Shown: positions 35,061 through 46,730, counted from the stretch's first letter. The stretch: 64,000 bases of DNA from Anastatus disparis (GCA_017163975.1 JAFFSR010000315.1:558001-622000); one strand, 5' to 3'. The notes: generated from the sequence alone by a model not told the origin. Numbers and translations: made by a program.

Positions 35061-35110
35061 ATTGTCATTTATATAAAAATTGTTAACAATTAAATATATT
35101 GAAATTCATT

Positions 35111-35951
35111 TCATTAAAGCAATAATATTTTTATTAAGAGAAACATATTAATTTTCAAAATACATGACATTACCTCATTTGAAAAATTATCATTACATGA
35201 TATAAAAATATTTTTTTCAATATCGTTCGAACATAAATTTTATGAAATACAATTTGAAAAAATTATTTATTTGATATTAAATTTTATTTAATTGTCAATT
35301 ATAAAGATAGGAAAATATATGAAATACTAATAAATTTTTCTGATTATTTCTATAATTATGGATTCATATTTATGAACTGCCTAGATAGAAGGAAAATTTC
35401 CCCTAAAAAAGTAAACATTTCAAAAAAAAATTTACTTATTATTTGCAAAACACTTATTATAAATGCGGAAAAAAATAATATTCTGTAATATCACTCTAAA
35501 ATTTGTATAAAATATGATCATTGAGAGTACAATTATTTCATTATGTTGAATTTGTTGTCAAAGTTTGATTATATTTTACTATAAGAAGATATAAAAATCA
35601 ACTGTCATATTTAACTGTCTTCCCATTCTATTGATGAATTTCCATAAAAGGAATGTATTAACTTGTAGTATGTACCATGATGATTATTTATTTAAATTTT
35701 CAAATTTTTCTAATTATTAGTTTTCAAGATATTTAGATTTCTGATTCCAAATTAAAAAATATTAGTAAATAATATTGGAACTCAAACTCCTCCATAACTA
35801 ATGAATAGATTTATTTAAAAATTTAACTAAACAATCTTCGTGATACATCCTATATGTTAATGCATCTCTTTATTTAAAATTTTGGAATACAATGAAAATA
35901 TAGTCAATATTTATGGGCGCAAGTATACTGGCCATTTGACATCTCCTTAAA
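35111..35951. other. A+T-rich DNA, nothing recognised
   Basis: No open frame or repeat structure supported. Confidence 0.45.
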
Positions 35952-36623
35952 TAACACAGGCCCACAAAATGAAAAAAAATGTCTGAACTTTTGACCAGAC
36001 ATACATATTCCCATGTATTTTTCGACGCTGAATCCGAATCTGTAATAAAAATATAGGATTTTCCTACCTTTTCTCAGAGTTTTATTGAAAAAACCTCATT
36101 TTTTACGGTTTTTTTGCGGTATTCCGAGTCTAGAAAAAACAAATCATGAGATACGGTTAATTGGACTTCAAAATCGAATTCTACGGGAAAAAATACACGG
36201 GAAACCATACCTTCAAATTTTTTTAACGCGATTCTAGTCCTCTGTATGGGGCTGAAAAGATGAGGAAATCGGTAAAAGTCGAAATTTTGCCTAAAATGGA
36301 TTTAAACAATATTAAAATTTAATCATGCGTCTTTTGAAGAGTCGATAAACATTGGAAATACTATCCTGGGGGTTTTTCAGATTGCTGATCATGAATTTGA
36401 AGTCAGATTGTGTAAAAACTACTTCTAGAGGGCAGTGACAAGAACTGTATATGGTAAATTTATCGATTTTTTAAAAATTTTACGTCTGAAATACTAATTT
36501 TAGAGTCTTTCACAGCATTGACTGTAAATTCAAGATATTAACTTAGCCTATTGTGTACGTTAAACTTAACATTTTGTCTATGTTTGTCTCTCTCTCTCTC
36601 TCTCTCTCTCTTCCGATGTTTTT

Positions 36624-38018
36624 TTAAATTGGCTTACGCTTACGTACACGTTTCTCTTCGAATGACCGTTGTAGTGGATTTCTGACACGTTTTTGTCCTT
36701 TTTCGCAGCTGTTTCTCTTTTTTATCATCCAGCAGTAATCTGCTAAAATGTTGATACCCCAGTTTCCTTGAAATCTACGTTCAAACTCCTTTAAATCTTG
36801 GTGAAATCGTTCACCATGCTCTTCACTAAAGTCTCCGTTATTTTCAGGAAACTGATCAACGTGTGAATCAAGAAAATGAAGTTTTAAGTTCATTAGACAA
36901 CCCAATTTTTCAAAATTACGTACCATTCTTTTCACAATAGCTTTATAATTCGTGTCTTTGGCATTACCCAAAAATTTCGTCGATACCTCTTTAAAACTTA
37001 ACCATGCTGCCTTTTCAACATCAGTCATGCTTTGTTCAAAGTTTTCGTCTCTAAATAAAGTTCGGATTTCAGGACCATCAAAAATACCTTCATTTAATTT
37101 AGCATCAGATTTATGGGGAAATACTTTGCTTATATATTGGAAGCATTGACCGTCCTTGTCCAAAGCTTTAACTAATTGCTTTATCAATCCAAGCTATATA
37201 TGCAGAGGCGGTATCAAAATTTTCGAAGGATTAACGAGTGGATCTTTTATAACATTCTGTTTTCCAGGTTCAAACGATTCTCTTGATGGCCAAATTTTCT
37301 TTTTATAGTGTTTTTCTCTATCTCTGCTATCAAACATGCATAAATAACATGGGTACTTCGTAAATCCAGATTGTTGTCCAAGTATCATAGATAAAATCTT
37401 TAAATCGCCACATATTTGCCATTTATGTTCTCTATATTTTATTTTCGTTAAAAGTAGTTCAAGATTGGAATACTCTTCTTTAAGTACTGTTGAATGTGCT
37501 AATGGTATAGGAGCACATTTATTTGTGATATTGAGGAGTACTGCTTTAAGGCTGCGCTTTGATGAATCAATGAATAGTCGCCAATTTTCAGGTTTGTATA
37601 TGTTGGGTTTCAATTCATCAATAAGACCTTTCACGTCCGTGCAATAAACCATATTAGACTCATTCTTGAAATAATTTCTAAAGCGCTCTTCTCGATTACG
37701 ATATGCACATACTTTAGTACCCTTTGTCAACATATTTCGTCTCTTAAACTCTGAAACCATAAACTCTGATTGTTCCTTAGATAAACCACTCTTTCTAAAT
37801 AAATCGTTCAGACTTTTTTGATCAAACTTTTCAACAGTTCGTTCTTCACCCTTAGGAATATACTCTTCATCACTATCCAGAGAATGTTCTTCAGGTGAAC
37901 TTAGATCTTCTTCATTTGGTGTGTTTGTGTCAGAGACAATTTGATCTGTCAATTTTTTATTTATACTTATTCTGTTGTAAAACTGGGTATTGTTGTTTAG
38001 AAATGAATTCGGTTTCAT
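36624..38018 (-). pseudogene. Transposase-like gene, copy A (N-terminally cut)
   Basis: The minus-strand frame 38018-37194 includes an acidic region (DEEYIPKGEERTVEKFDQKS), LFIDSSKRSLKAVLLNIT, WQICGDLKILSMILGQQSG and KYPCYLCMFDSR, ending in IPPLHI and an amber TAG. The same frame family continues at 37187 with LGLIKQLVKALDKDGQ, HFLDSHVDQFPENNGDFSEE and HGERFHQDLKEFERRFQGNW, then ADYCWMIKKR and a basic tail. Asp in FIDSS, Asp in CGDLK and Glu in SEEHGERFHQD could be a DDE-like triad; this is inference. The family is one I recall as widespread and repetitive in arthropods, without a secure name. The start codon used here lies in centre DNA, so the native N-terminus is missing. Confidence 0.7.
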
Positions 38019-38111
38019 TTTAAAGCTCCGTTCAGTTAATCACTGTTTTACACTGTCATTGATCTTAAAGCATTGTTTATAAACGAATGGGACTTATGAT
38101 CTTTTTCCAAA

Positions 38112-38155
<44 letters not shown>

Positions 38156-38337
38156 TACTCTATAAGGGTACCTAAAAAAAACCTGCTGCTGCGAAGTATT
38201 GGTCACGATGACAACTGCCCTGAAAATGGGATGTGTAGAATGATTCGGTGTACTCAATACTTTGCAGTAACGAATCCAGCGAAGGCGCGCTGTCCTGCAG
38301 GGGAGCACTAGGATGTGAGAATGATGCCGTAGTGTGT

Positions 38338-38465
38338 CCGACGACGAGTTGACATTGTCCTCGTCAAAGTCGGAAAGCTCTCATACTTAGGCCTGGGGAG
38401 GTATGAGAGTTATCACCCCTAGGACGGCGGACTCACCTGCGATCGGAACAGGATTCCTAGTGTGT
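38338..38465 (+). other. Run of GC-rich hairpins upstream of copy B
   Basis: Stems seen: CCGAC+GACGAG with CTCGTC+GTCGG (38338-38373), then CTCTCATAC/GTATGAGAG (38378-38409, loop of 14), then ACCCC/GGGGT with inner TAGGA/TCCTA (about 38417-38469). This lies in the leader of copy B, 20-140 bp before its ATG, and is much richer in G+C than neighbours. It could be a structured 5' leader or an unrelated small RNA. Confidence 0.5.
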
Positions 38466-38483
38466 GGGGTTTAATTCAACAAT

Positions 38484-40421
38484 ATGGATAATTCAAATTT
38501 TCAACCTTTTTTAAACTGCGCTGGTACATCCAATAACAGTTTTAACCATACGTGTAATGGATCTCAAGATAATTTCTGTTATGTATGTTCAGAATATATT
38601 GGACAACGAAACAAAAGAAAAATCACAGATAATATTAATTTTATCTATCAAAAATGTTTTGATATTGAGATTTCTCAACAGGATAAAATTTGGGTTCCTC
38701 ATTATATATGTGCTTCATGTTATGCCATGATGAATCGATACAACACCAGTCAGGCTAGGTCCAAATTAAAATTTACTATACCTACAAAGTGGAAGGAACC
38801 AAAAGATGAAAATGATTGCTATTTTTGTTTAACAAAGATACAAGGTTTAGACAAGATACAGAAAAAAGGAATAGTATATCCTAATACTTCTTGTATAGAA
38901 TTTCCATCCAAGAATTTTATAGATATTTTTGAAAATAAAGATTTGAGAGATAGTTTTACAACAGGCTTAGGGAATCTAAATGTTGATGAAAACTCGACAG
39001 ATGAAACAACTGAAAATGTGATTGCCGCAGACGGAAGCTCATCAAATGAAGAAGATCTAAGTTCACCTGAAGAACATTCTCTGGATAGTGATGAAGAGTA
39101 TATTCCTAAGGGTGAAGAACGAACTGTTGAAAAGTTTGATCAAAAAAGTCTGAACGATTGATTTAGAAAGAGTGGTTTATCTAAGGAACAATCAGAGTTT
39201 ATGGCTTCAGAGTTTAAGAGACGAAATATGTTGACAAAGGGTACTAAAGTATGTGCATATCGTAATCGAGAAGAGCGCTTTAGAAATTATTTCAAGAATG
39301 ATTCTAATATGGTTTATTGCACGGACGTGAAAGGTCTTATTGATGAATTGAAACCCAACATATACAAACCTGAAAATTGGCGACTATTCATTGATTCATC
39401 AAAGCGCAGCCTTAAAGCAGTACTCCTCAATATCACAAATAAATATGCTCCTATACCATTAGCACATTCAACAGTACTTAAAGAAGAGTATTCCAATCTT
39501 GAACTACTTTTAACGAAAATAAAATATAGAGAACATAAATGGCAAATATGTGGCGATTTAAAGATTTTATCTATGATACTTGGACAACAATCTGGATTTA
39601 CGAAGTACCCATGTTATTTATGCATGTTTGATAGCAGAGATAAGAAAAACACTATAAAAAGAAAATTTGGCCATCAAGAGAATCGTTTGAACCTGGAAAA
39701 CAGAATGTTATAAAAGATCCACTCGTTAATCCTTCGAAAATTTTGATACCGCCTCTGCATATATAGCTTGGATTGATAAAGCAATTAGTTAAAGCTTTGG
39801 ACAAGGACGGTCAATGCTTCCAATATATAAGCAAAGTATTTCCCCATAAATCTGATGCTAAATTAAATGAAGGTATTTTTGATGGTCCTGAAATCCGAAC
39901 TTTATTTAGAGACGAAAACTTTGAACAAAGCATGACTGATGTTGAAAAGGCAGCATGGTTAAGTTTTTAAAGAGGTATCGACGAAATTTTTGGGTAATGC
40001 CAAAGACACGAATTATAAAGCTATTGTGAAAAGAATGGTACGTAATTTTGAAAAATTGGGTTGTCTAATGAACTTAAAACTTCATTTTCTTGATTCACAC
40101 GTTGATCAGTTTCCTGAAAATAACGGAGACTTTAGTGAAGAGCATGGTGAACGATTTCACCAAGATTTAAAGGAGTTTGAACGTAGATTTCAAGGAAACT
40201 GGGGTATCAACATGTTAGCAGATTACTGCTGGATGATAAAAAGAGAAACAGCTGCGAAAAAGGACAAAAACGTGTCAGAAATCCACTACAACGGTCATTC
40301 GAAGAGAAACGTGTACGTAAGCGTAAGCCAATTTAAAAAAACATCGGAGAGAGAGAGAGAGAGAGAGAGAGACAAACATAGACAAAATGTTAAGTTTAAC
40401 GTACACAATAGGCTAAGTTAA
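38484..40421 (+). pseudogene. Transposase-like gene, copy B (with N-terminal Cys clusters)
   Basis: ATG at 38484 starts a 225-residue segment with CYVCSEYIGQRNKRK, CASCYAMMNRYN and CYFCLTKIQG, three CxxC pairs that suggest a zinc-binding domain, followed by the acidic linker. TGA at 39159-39161 interrupts SLND/FRKSG; the frame resumes as in copy A. Further damage: a one-base loss in DSRD/KKNTIK (about 39645), the same amber stop after IPPLHI (39763-39765), an extra T after AAWLSF (about 39967), and one A fewer near 40244. The downstream part keeps LHFLDSHVDQFPENNGDFSE. It supplies the N-terminus missing from copy A. It cannot make a full protein as it stands. Confidence 0.75.
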
Positions 40422-41004
40422 TATCTTGAATTTACAGTCAATGCTGTGAAAGACTCTAAAATTAGTATTTCAGACGTAAAATTTTTAAAAAATCGATAAA
40501 TTTACCATATACAGTTCTTGTCACCGCCCTCTAGAAGTAGTTTTTACACAATCTGACTTCAAATTCATGATCAGCAATCTGAAAAACCCCCAGGATAGTA
40601 TCTCCAATGTTTATCGACTCTTCAAAAGACGCATGATTAAATTTTAATATTGTTTAAATCCATTTTAGGCAAAATTTCGACTTTTACCGATTTCCTCATC
40701 TTTTCAGCCCCATACAGAAGACTAGAATCACGTTAAAAATATTTGAAGGTATGGTTTCCCGTGTATTTTTTCCCGTAGAATTCGATTTTGAAGTCCAATT
40801 AACCGTATCTCATGATTTGTTTTTTCTAGACTCGAAAAACCGCAAAAAAACCGTAAAAAATGAGGTTTTTTCAATAAAACTCTGAGAAAAGGTAGAAAAA
40901 TCCTATATTTTTATTACAGATTCGGATTCAGCGTCGAAAAATACATGGGAATATGTATGTCCGGTCAAAAGTTCAGACATTTTTTTTCATTTTGTGGGCC
41001 TGTG

Positions 41005-41694
41005 TAATTTATACTTATAAAATTTACATAATATTTTATAAAAACTATCAAAATGTTAATCATATATTTAATATTATTTCAAACTATGAATAAAAAGTTT
41101 AAAAAATTATTATTAAGTGAAAACTTATAAGTAGTTATATTATTTTATTAAATACATTTCCAACTTGAATAATTATCTTTATGTTAAAACTAAATTTAAT
41201 TAGCATTGAATTCCACAAGTTATTTAAAAAATTTACCAATATTCGAAGTTATTAAAAAGTTAATTTTAAAAAGTATTCCCATATCAAAATTTCAAAATTC
41301 TATTAATTTAATTTTTTATTCTTTACATTAGAGAATTAGTTTTGATGTTGAAATTTTTTTGTGATATGCAACATGTATATATATTATCTTATAGTAAAAT
41401 ATTTTATCACCTTGTATAAAAATTATTTTTCAAAAGTAGAATAATATTGTGAATAAACAAATGATTATAAGAAAATATTGAAAACTATAAATAACAATAA
41501 AAAAGCGTTAGGCTGGAAATAAATAATGATTGTTTATTATTATTTATACATTTTTTAAATGTAGATACTGCAAATATCCGTAAGTAACTGTAAATAAATT
41601 GAAGAATACAATCATTAGAAATAACTCTAAATAATTTTCATTTTAGTTCTTTTTACAACAAACTTTTTTTAATGATTCATTATACATATATGCG
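41005..41694. other. A+T-rich spacer
   Basis: No gene recognised. TAACTGTAAATAA words near 41585 recall the repeats at 1037 and 59690. Confidence 0.4.
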
Positions 41695-41709
41695 ACATTT
41701 CACACCAAC

Positions 41710-41968
41710 TGTTGATACTTAATTCTCAATGCACGATTTCAAATATACCGTGCATATAAAATATCATTGGTACAAACTATACATAAGTTTATTCTACTAT
41801 ATTCTTCCGATGTACGGTTCAGTCATAGTATTGTGTATACCGGCCATGCCTCGTGTTTAACAGAAATTGATACAAATAAATCAAATACATCTATAAGTTA
41901 AATGTGTTATCATTTATTTATATTAATACAAAAATGTCATCTGATGCCCTCTGCATATATATTTAATA
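41710..41968 (+). repeat. 5' LTR of the copia element
   Basis: 259 bp, TGTTGATAC...TTTAATA. Differs from the 3' LTR at about six sites, for example CCGTGCATATAAA against CCGCGCAAATAAA. Confidence 0.93.
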
Positions 41969-41985
41969 GGTTACGAGCCCAGAGC
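41969..41985 (+). promoter_or_regulatory. Primer-binding site of the copia element
   Basis: GGTTACGAGCCCAGAGC directly follows the 5' LTR. It resembles the GGTTATGGGCCCAG-type site of copia elements, which pairs with an internal part of initiator methionine tRNA. The resemblance is from memory. Confidence 0.7.
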
Positions 41986-42075
41986 TTTAACAGTTATTAA
42001 AATAAAAAGTGATTAGTTCGCTGGACATTTTGTACAGGTTAGGTTATCACGAGGTGCTAAGATTTTTCGAGAACA

Positions 42076-43131
42076 ATGAATAGCATAACTAGAATTCAGC
42101 TGTTAGAAAAGGACAATTACGAAACGTGGCGTATGCAAGTTGAAGCAATACTTGTTAAAAATGACTTTTGGCAGTATGTTAATGGCACATTCGTAAAGCC
42201 TGAAAACACCACGCAAAATTCTAATGCTGAAGCAGAATGGATGAAAAATGATTCTAAGGCAAAGGCAGATATCATTTTATATGTAAGTCCTAGTCAGCTA
42301 TCTGAAATAAAAACGTGCAATACTTCAAGAGAAGTATGGTTCAAATTGGAAAGTGCTTTTGATTCTAAAGGTTCGGCAAGAAAAGCCACTTTATTAAAGC
42401 AGTTAACATTGAAGAAAATGAATGAAGGTGATGACGTCACAATCCATCTCAGTAAATTTTTTTAAATAAGATTTAAGCTTGCTGATATGAATATTGAAAT
42501 CAATGAAGATTTGTTCTCAATCATGATGTTATATAGTTTCCCAACTTCGTTTGAAAATTTTCGTTGTGCCATAGAAACAAGGGATGAGTTACCCAATGCT
42601 GAGGCACTTAAAGTAAAAATTTTAGAAGAGTTTCATGCAAGAAAGTCACATTCTGAATCTTCTAATGCAATTATGACAATAACGTCTAACAAAAATTTTC
42701 AAAGAAATAAAAGTGAAAGTCTTAGTGACAATTTTATAAATAATAATAAAGCAAAAAGCTATAATAAATTTTTAAACGTGACTTGTTACAAGTGCAGAAA
42801 AAGAGGACACATAGCAACTAACTGTAAATCAAGAAAATCAGTGAATAATAATAATCAAAATGCAAATATTGCAGAAGATGATGCTTATTTTGCTCTTTTT
42901 GATGATGCAAATATTACAGAGGATGATAGTTATTATGCTGTTGTCAGTGATATAAATAATAATTGTAATATTGTTTACAATGATAAAAGTAGATGGGTTC
43001 TTAATAGTGGATGCACTGCACATCTATGTAAAGATAGTGAAAGCTTTGAACACTTAATAGATGCTAATGAAAATTTAAATTTAGCAAACAATAAACGTAC
43101 TTGTATAAAAAAAAAGGTGTTACAAAATTGA
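42076..43131 (+). pseudogene. Copia gag and protease region
   Basis: ATG at 42076 opens a gag of copia type (LLEKDNYETWRMQVEAILVK; VWFKLESAFDSKGSARKATL). An in-frame TAA at 42463-42465 breaks it. The same frame continues with LYSFPTSFENFRCAIETRDE and the CCHC knuckle CYKCRKRGHIATNC. The protease motif follows as WVLNSGCTAHLCKD, where copia proteases have DSG: the catalytic Asp is Asn. The frame ends at 43131 and a frameshift near 43110 leads into integrase. Confidence 0.9.
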
Positions 43132-44513
43132 AAATTAATGCAAATAATGAGAACAAAAACATAAAATTGGAGAATGCCTTCTATGTACCAGACTTAAGGT
43201 CAAATCTTTTATCAGTTTCTAAAATAGTAGATAAAAATAATACAGTAACTTTTGATAAAGATATTGCTATTGTGAGAAATAAAGAAACTGAGAAAGTAAA
43301 AATGATTGCTGACAGAATTGGCAATTTGTATTATTTGAGAAATACTGAAAATCAAATTGCTCAGCATGTAAATGAAGAGAAAGAGAATTCTTTTTTGAGG
43401 TTATGGCATAGAAGAATGGCTCACTTAAATGAAAAAAGTCTCAGAAAGATTATGTTTGAAACTAGTAATATAAAATTTAGTAATAACGAATCTATTCAAA
43501 AGTGTGATATATGTGCTATAGGTAAGCAAACAAAAAATCCTTTTAATCACTCTAGTGAAAGATGTGAAAAACCTTTAGAAATCATACACTCAGATGTATG
43601 TGGCCCATTCAATATACCAACTATTGGAGGCGGAAGATACTTTGTCACATTTATTGACAACTATTCTCGTTATTGTACAACATACTTAATGAAAAATAAA
43701 AATGAAATGTTTGATAAATTTTTTAAATTTTAAAACATGGCAGAAAATCAACTTGAAACAAAGATTAAATTTTTGCAGTCAGACAATGGTACAGAATACT
43801 GTAATGAAGTTATGGATAATTATTTGATTTCTTCAGGCATACAAAGAAGATTGTCGACTCCTAGAACTCCTGAACAGAATGGACTAGCTGAAAGAAAGAA
43901 TAGAGTTCTGATTGAATCGGTAAGATGTATGTTAGCTGATTCAGGATTGTCTTTATCATTTTGGGGAGAAGCAATCATGACAGCAAATTACATCAGAAAT
44001 AGATGTCCAACTATGGGTTTAGATGGTGGTATTCCTTATGAAAAATGGTATGGAAAAATACCAAGTTTAGCATATTTCAAAACTTTTGGTGCAAAAGTAT
44101 TTTTTTTAGACAAATTACAAAAAAGTAAGTTAACAGGTAGAGCTTATGAAGGTAGATTTGTTGGCTACTCAGAAGAAAGTAAAGCTTATAGAGTTTGGAT
44201 ACCAAAAATGAGGAAAGTAATTATAACAAGAGATATTAAAATTATAGAAGAAAATTTAACAACTTTAAAAAATCAAGATAAGATAATGAATGATATAACA
44301 TATAACCAAGATGAAAATGAGTTTTTCACAGAATCAAATGAGATTGAAATAGAATTATCAACTGAAAAGCAAGATGAAAATAACTTCTCAATAAATAAAA
44401 ATCAAACTATAGATATGGAAAAACGTAAACCAGGAAGACCAAAACTAATCAAAACAGGTAAACCAGGACGACCAAAAAAAAATATGGTTCAACTTCAGAT
44501 ATTCAAGAATTAA
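43101..44513 (+). pseudogene. Copia integrase region
   Basis: GAG-pre-integrase segment (LWHRRMAHLNEKSLRKIM ... CDICAIGKQTKNPF) gives the HHCC zinc site. The catalytic core has HSDVCGPFNIPTIGG, FLQSDNGTEYCNEVMDNY and TPEQNGLAERKNR, so Asp, Asp and Glu are all present. A stop (TAA, about 43731) sits between KFFKF and NMAENQ in the same frame. The C-terminal part includes FVGYSEESKAYRVWIP and two AT-hook-like KPGRPK motifs near 44430-44480. A frameshift in an A run near 44480 ends the frame. Confidence 0.9.
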
Positions 44514-45450
44514 GAGATATTTCATCATCTCATGAACGTAGTCAGTCTGCTTGTATTCAAAATGAGCTAAAAAACCAAACTAATCAACAAACTGATCATG
44601 ATGACACTCAAGATGGAAATGAAAAAGATGAAGGTAACTCAAGAATTCAAAATGATGCTGAATTAGTTGATGATGTGTTTGTCGAACAAGCTAATTTTGC
44701 AAATATTGATTATCAAGAAGCCTTAAATGGTAAGCATGGGGAAGATTGGAAAAATTCAATTTGTGATGAAATAGGTCAAATAATAAAAAATGATACATGG
44801 GATATTGTTGATCTACCTAAACAATGTAATGTCATAGATTCTAAATTAGTGTTAAGTAATAAAACTGATATTGATGGAATAAGATAATTAGAAAAGCTAG
44901 ATTAGTAGCAAGAGGGTTTAATCAAATTTTTGGTACTGATTACTTTCAGACATTTTCTCCTGTAATAAGATTAGATTTTAGATTATTAATTGCCCTTGCT
45001 GCTGAATTTAACCTTAAAATAGATCAATTAGACATAAAAAATGCGTTTTTGCATGGTAATTTAAGTGAAGAAGTTTATATGAAAATACCAAGTTTTTTGA
45101 AATTATTTTTAGGTTTCATTATTACAAATAATAAATATAAAGATATTCATATGAAAGCCAAAAATATGTTGATGATATGCTCATTGCATACAATAATAAA
45201 ACTAAATTAAAAGAAATTAAAAATAAATTAAAAGCTGAAATTGAAGTAAAAGATTTAGGTAAAGCAAAATATTGTATTGGCATAGAAATCCTAAGAAAAG
45301 ATAATACAATTTGCCTTTTGCAAAGAAAACATATAAATAAGATAATTGAAAAATTTAACTTGATTGATGCAAAAATGTATGTAACTCCAGCTGATAGAAG
45401 TCTATTATATACTTTAAAGAAAAATTCAATAATTGTAAAAATCATGCATT
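44514..45450 (+). pseudogene. Copia reverse transcriptase region, internally deleted
   Basis: ALNGKHGEDWKNSICDEIGQ and WDIVDLPKQCNVIDSKLV open the RT; after a break, RLVARGFNQIFGTDYFQTFS and DQLDIKNAFLHGNLSEEVYM follow (about 44895-45090). The sequence then jumps to the catalytic YVDDMLIAYNN (YVDD at 45165-45176) and KDLGKAKYCIGIEILRKD. The palm segment between these two blocks is missing, and so is the RNase H domain before the polypurine tract. The copy cannot encode a working RT. Confidence 0.88.
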
Positions 45451-45459
45451 GCGGGGGAG
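45451..45459 (+). promoter_or_regulatory. Polypurine tract of the copia element
   Basis: GCGGGGGAG immediately precedes the 3' LTR; this is the position of the plus-strand primer. Confidence 0.75.
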
Positions 45460-45718
45460 TGTTGATACTTAATTCTCAATGCACGATTTCAAATATACCG
45501 CGCAAATAAAATATCATTTGTACAAACTATACAAAAGTTTATTCTACTATATTCTTCCGATGTACGGTTCAGTCGTAGTATTGTGTATACCGGCCATGCC
45601 TCGTGTTTAACAGAAATTGATACAAATAAATCAAATACATCTATAAGTTAAATGTGTTATCATTTATTTATATTAATACAAAAATGTCATCTGATGCACT
45701 CTGCATATATATTTAATA
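45460..45718 (+). repeat. 3' LTR of the copia element
   Basis: 259 bp, same ends as the 5' LTR, followed by target duplication CCAAC at 45719-45723. Confidence 0.93.
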
Positions 45719-46730
45719 CCAACTGGAAGAGAAGAAGAATAAAAATCCCTGAAAGTCTAAGAATTTATTCTTTTTGTTACCCAAAATATGTAAAAAAATT
45801 TTCAAGGATTTAGATTTGAAGGATCAAGAGCTATAGCTCCTTGAAATTTGGAAAATTATCAAAATTTTTAGAAAAGTCTCAACTTAATCATTTTTTTCCT
45901 GAAAATCCTGATGTTTTAGAGAGAAATTCATGAGAATACTTTTTGTTGTAAATAAAGAGCAGAGTTCGCATGATTCTTTACAGACCTGAACTTTAAAGTT
46001 TTCTATTAGTTCTTATATGTATTACATGGTAATTGAAATTACTCATTGTTCGCCACTTAAGAAATTTCTTTTAGCGGGCTTATTTTTTTCTATTTTACTT
46101 GAACTTTAAAATGAATTTTTGATCATGCAAATTAGAGCCATCAATAAGGAGTTAAGACAGTTTAAAATATATATTTTCATGTATCATTTATTTTTAATAT
46201 AAAAATTAATCATACATTAAAATATACATTTATATTCAATATGAAAAATAAATCATACATGAATATATATATTTCAAACTTTCATAACTCCTTATTAGTA
46301 GCTCTTTCTTAGGCAATCGATAATTTATTTTGAAGTTAATAAAAAATAGAAGAAAATAAGCACTCAAAAAGCAATTTCTAAAGTGGCAAACAATGAGTAA
46401 TTTCAATTACCATGTAATACATGTAAGAACCAATAGAAAACTTCAAAATTTAGGGCTGTAAAATTTTATGCTTACTCTCCTTTTTATTTGCAACAAGAAG
46501 TATTCTTATGAATTTCTCTTTAAAACATCAGGATTTCCAGAAAAAAACCATAAAGTTGGTACTTTTCCAAAAATTTTAAAAAATTTCCAAATTTCAAGGA
46601 TTTATGGCTCTTAATCCTTCCAATCTAAATTCTTAAAAATTTTTTTACACATTTTGGGCAAGCAACAGAATATATTCTCAGAGTTTCAACGATTTTTATT
46701 TTTTTGCTCTCCCAGTTGGTGTGAAATGTT

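Larger units (their letters stand above)
35955..41004. mobile_element. Giant inverted repeat: two divergent copies of a transposon with 1.96-kb arms
   Basis: Arm A (35955-37918) and arm B (39043-41004) are near-identical inverse copies around a 1.1-kb centre (37919-39042). The outer ends read CACAGGCCCACAAAATG and its inverse. TAA lies just outside each end (35952-35954 and 41005-41007), a possible 3-bp target duplication of the whole unit. Each arm holds the same transposase-like gene pointing outward and about 600 bp of 3' sequence. A (GA/TC)n tract and small homopolymer indels are the main differences. The centre belongs to copy B (its N-terminal exon-like part) plus an (AT)n run at 38116-38152. 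Confidence 0.9.
41710..45718 (+). mobile_element. Copia-type LTR retrotransposon, structurally complete, internally deleted
   Basis: Two LTRs of 259 bp each (41710-41968 and 45460-45718), both starting TGTTGATACTTAATTCTCAA and ending CATATATATTTAATA. A 5-bp target duplication CCAAC is at 41705-41709 and 45719-45723. Between them lie a primer-binding site, a gag-pol region in the copia order (gag, protease, integrase, reverse transcriptase) and a polypurine tract. I count about six differences between the LTRs, roughly 2%. RNase H is missing and part of RT is deleted, so the copy must have used trans-acting machinery or decayed after insertion. Confidence 0.95.
41695..46729. mobile_element. 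1-kb foldback element split by a copia insertion
   Basis: Outer ends ACATTTCACACCAAC (41695) and GTTGGTGTGAAATGT (to 46729) are inverse. After the copia element, the left arm resumes at 45724 and is mirrored by the right arm: TAAAAATCCCTGAAAGTCTA near 45740 against its inverse near 46690, and AAATTTCAAGGATTTATGGC (46590s) against the inverse around 45835. Arms are about 490 bp, with the centre near 46215. The copia target duplication CCAAC lies inside the left terminus, which proves the order of events. Non-coding. Confidence 0.85.

Noticed and set aside
38378..38409. Resemblance of CATACTTAGGCCTGG to the U1 snRNA 5' end
   Set aside because: Only a few bases agree, the key ACTTACCTGG is absent, and downstream U1 stems are missing.
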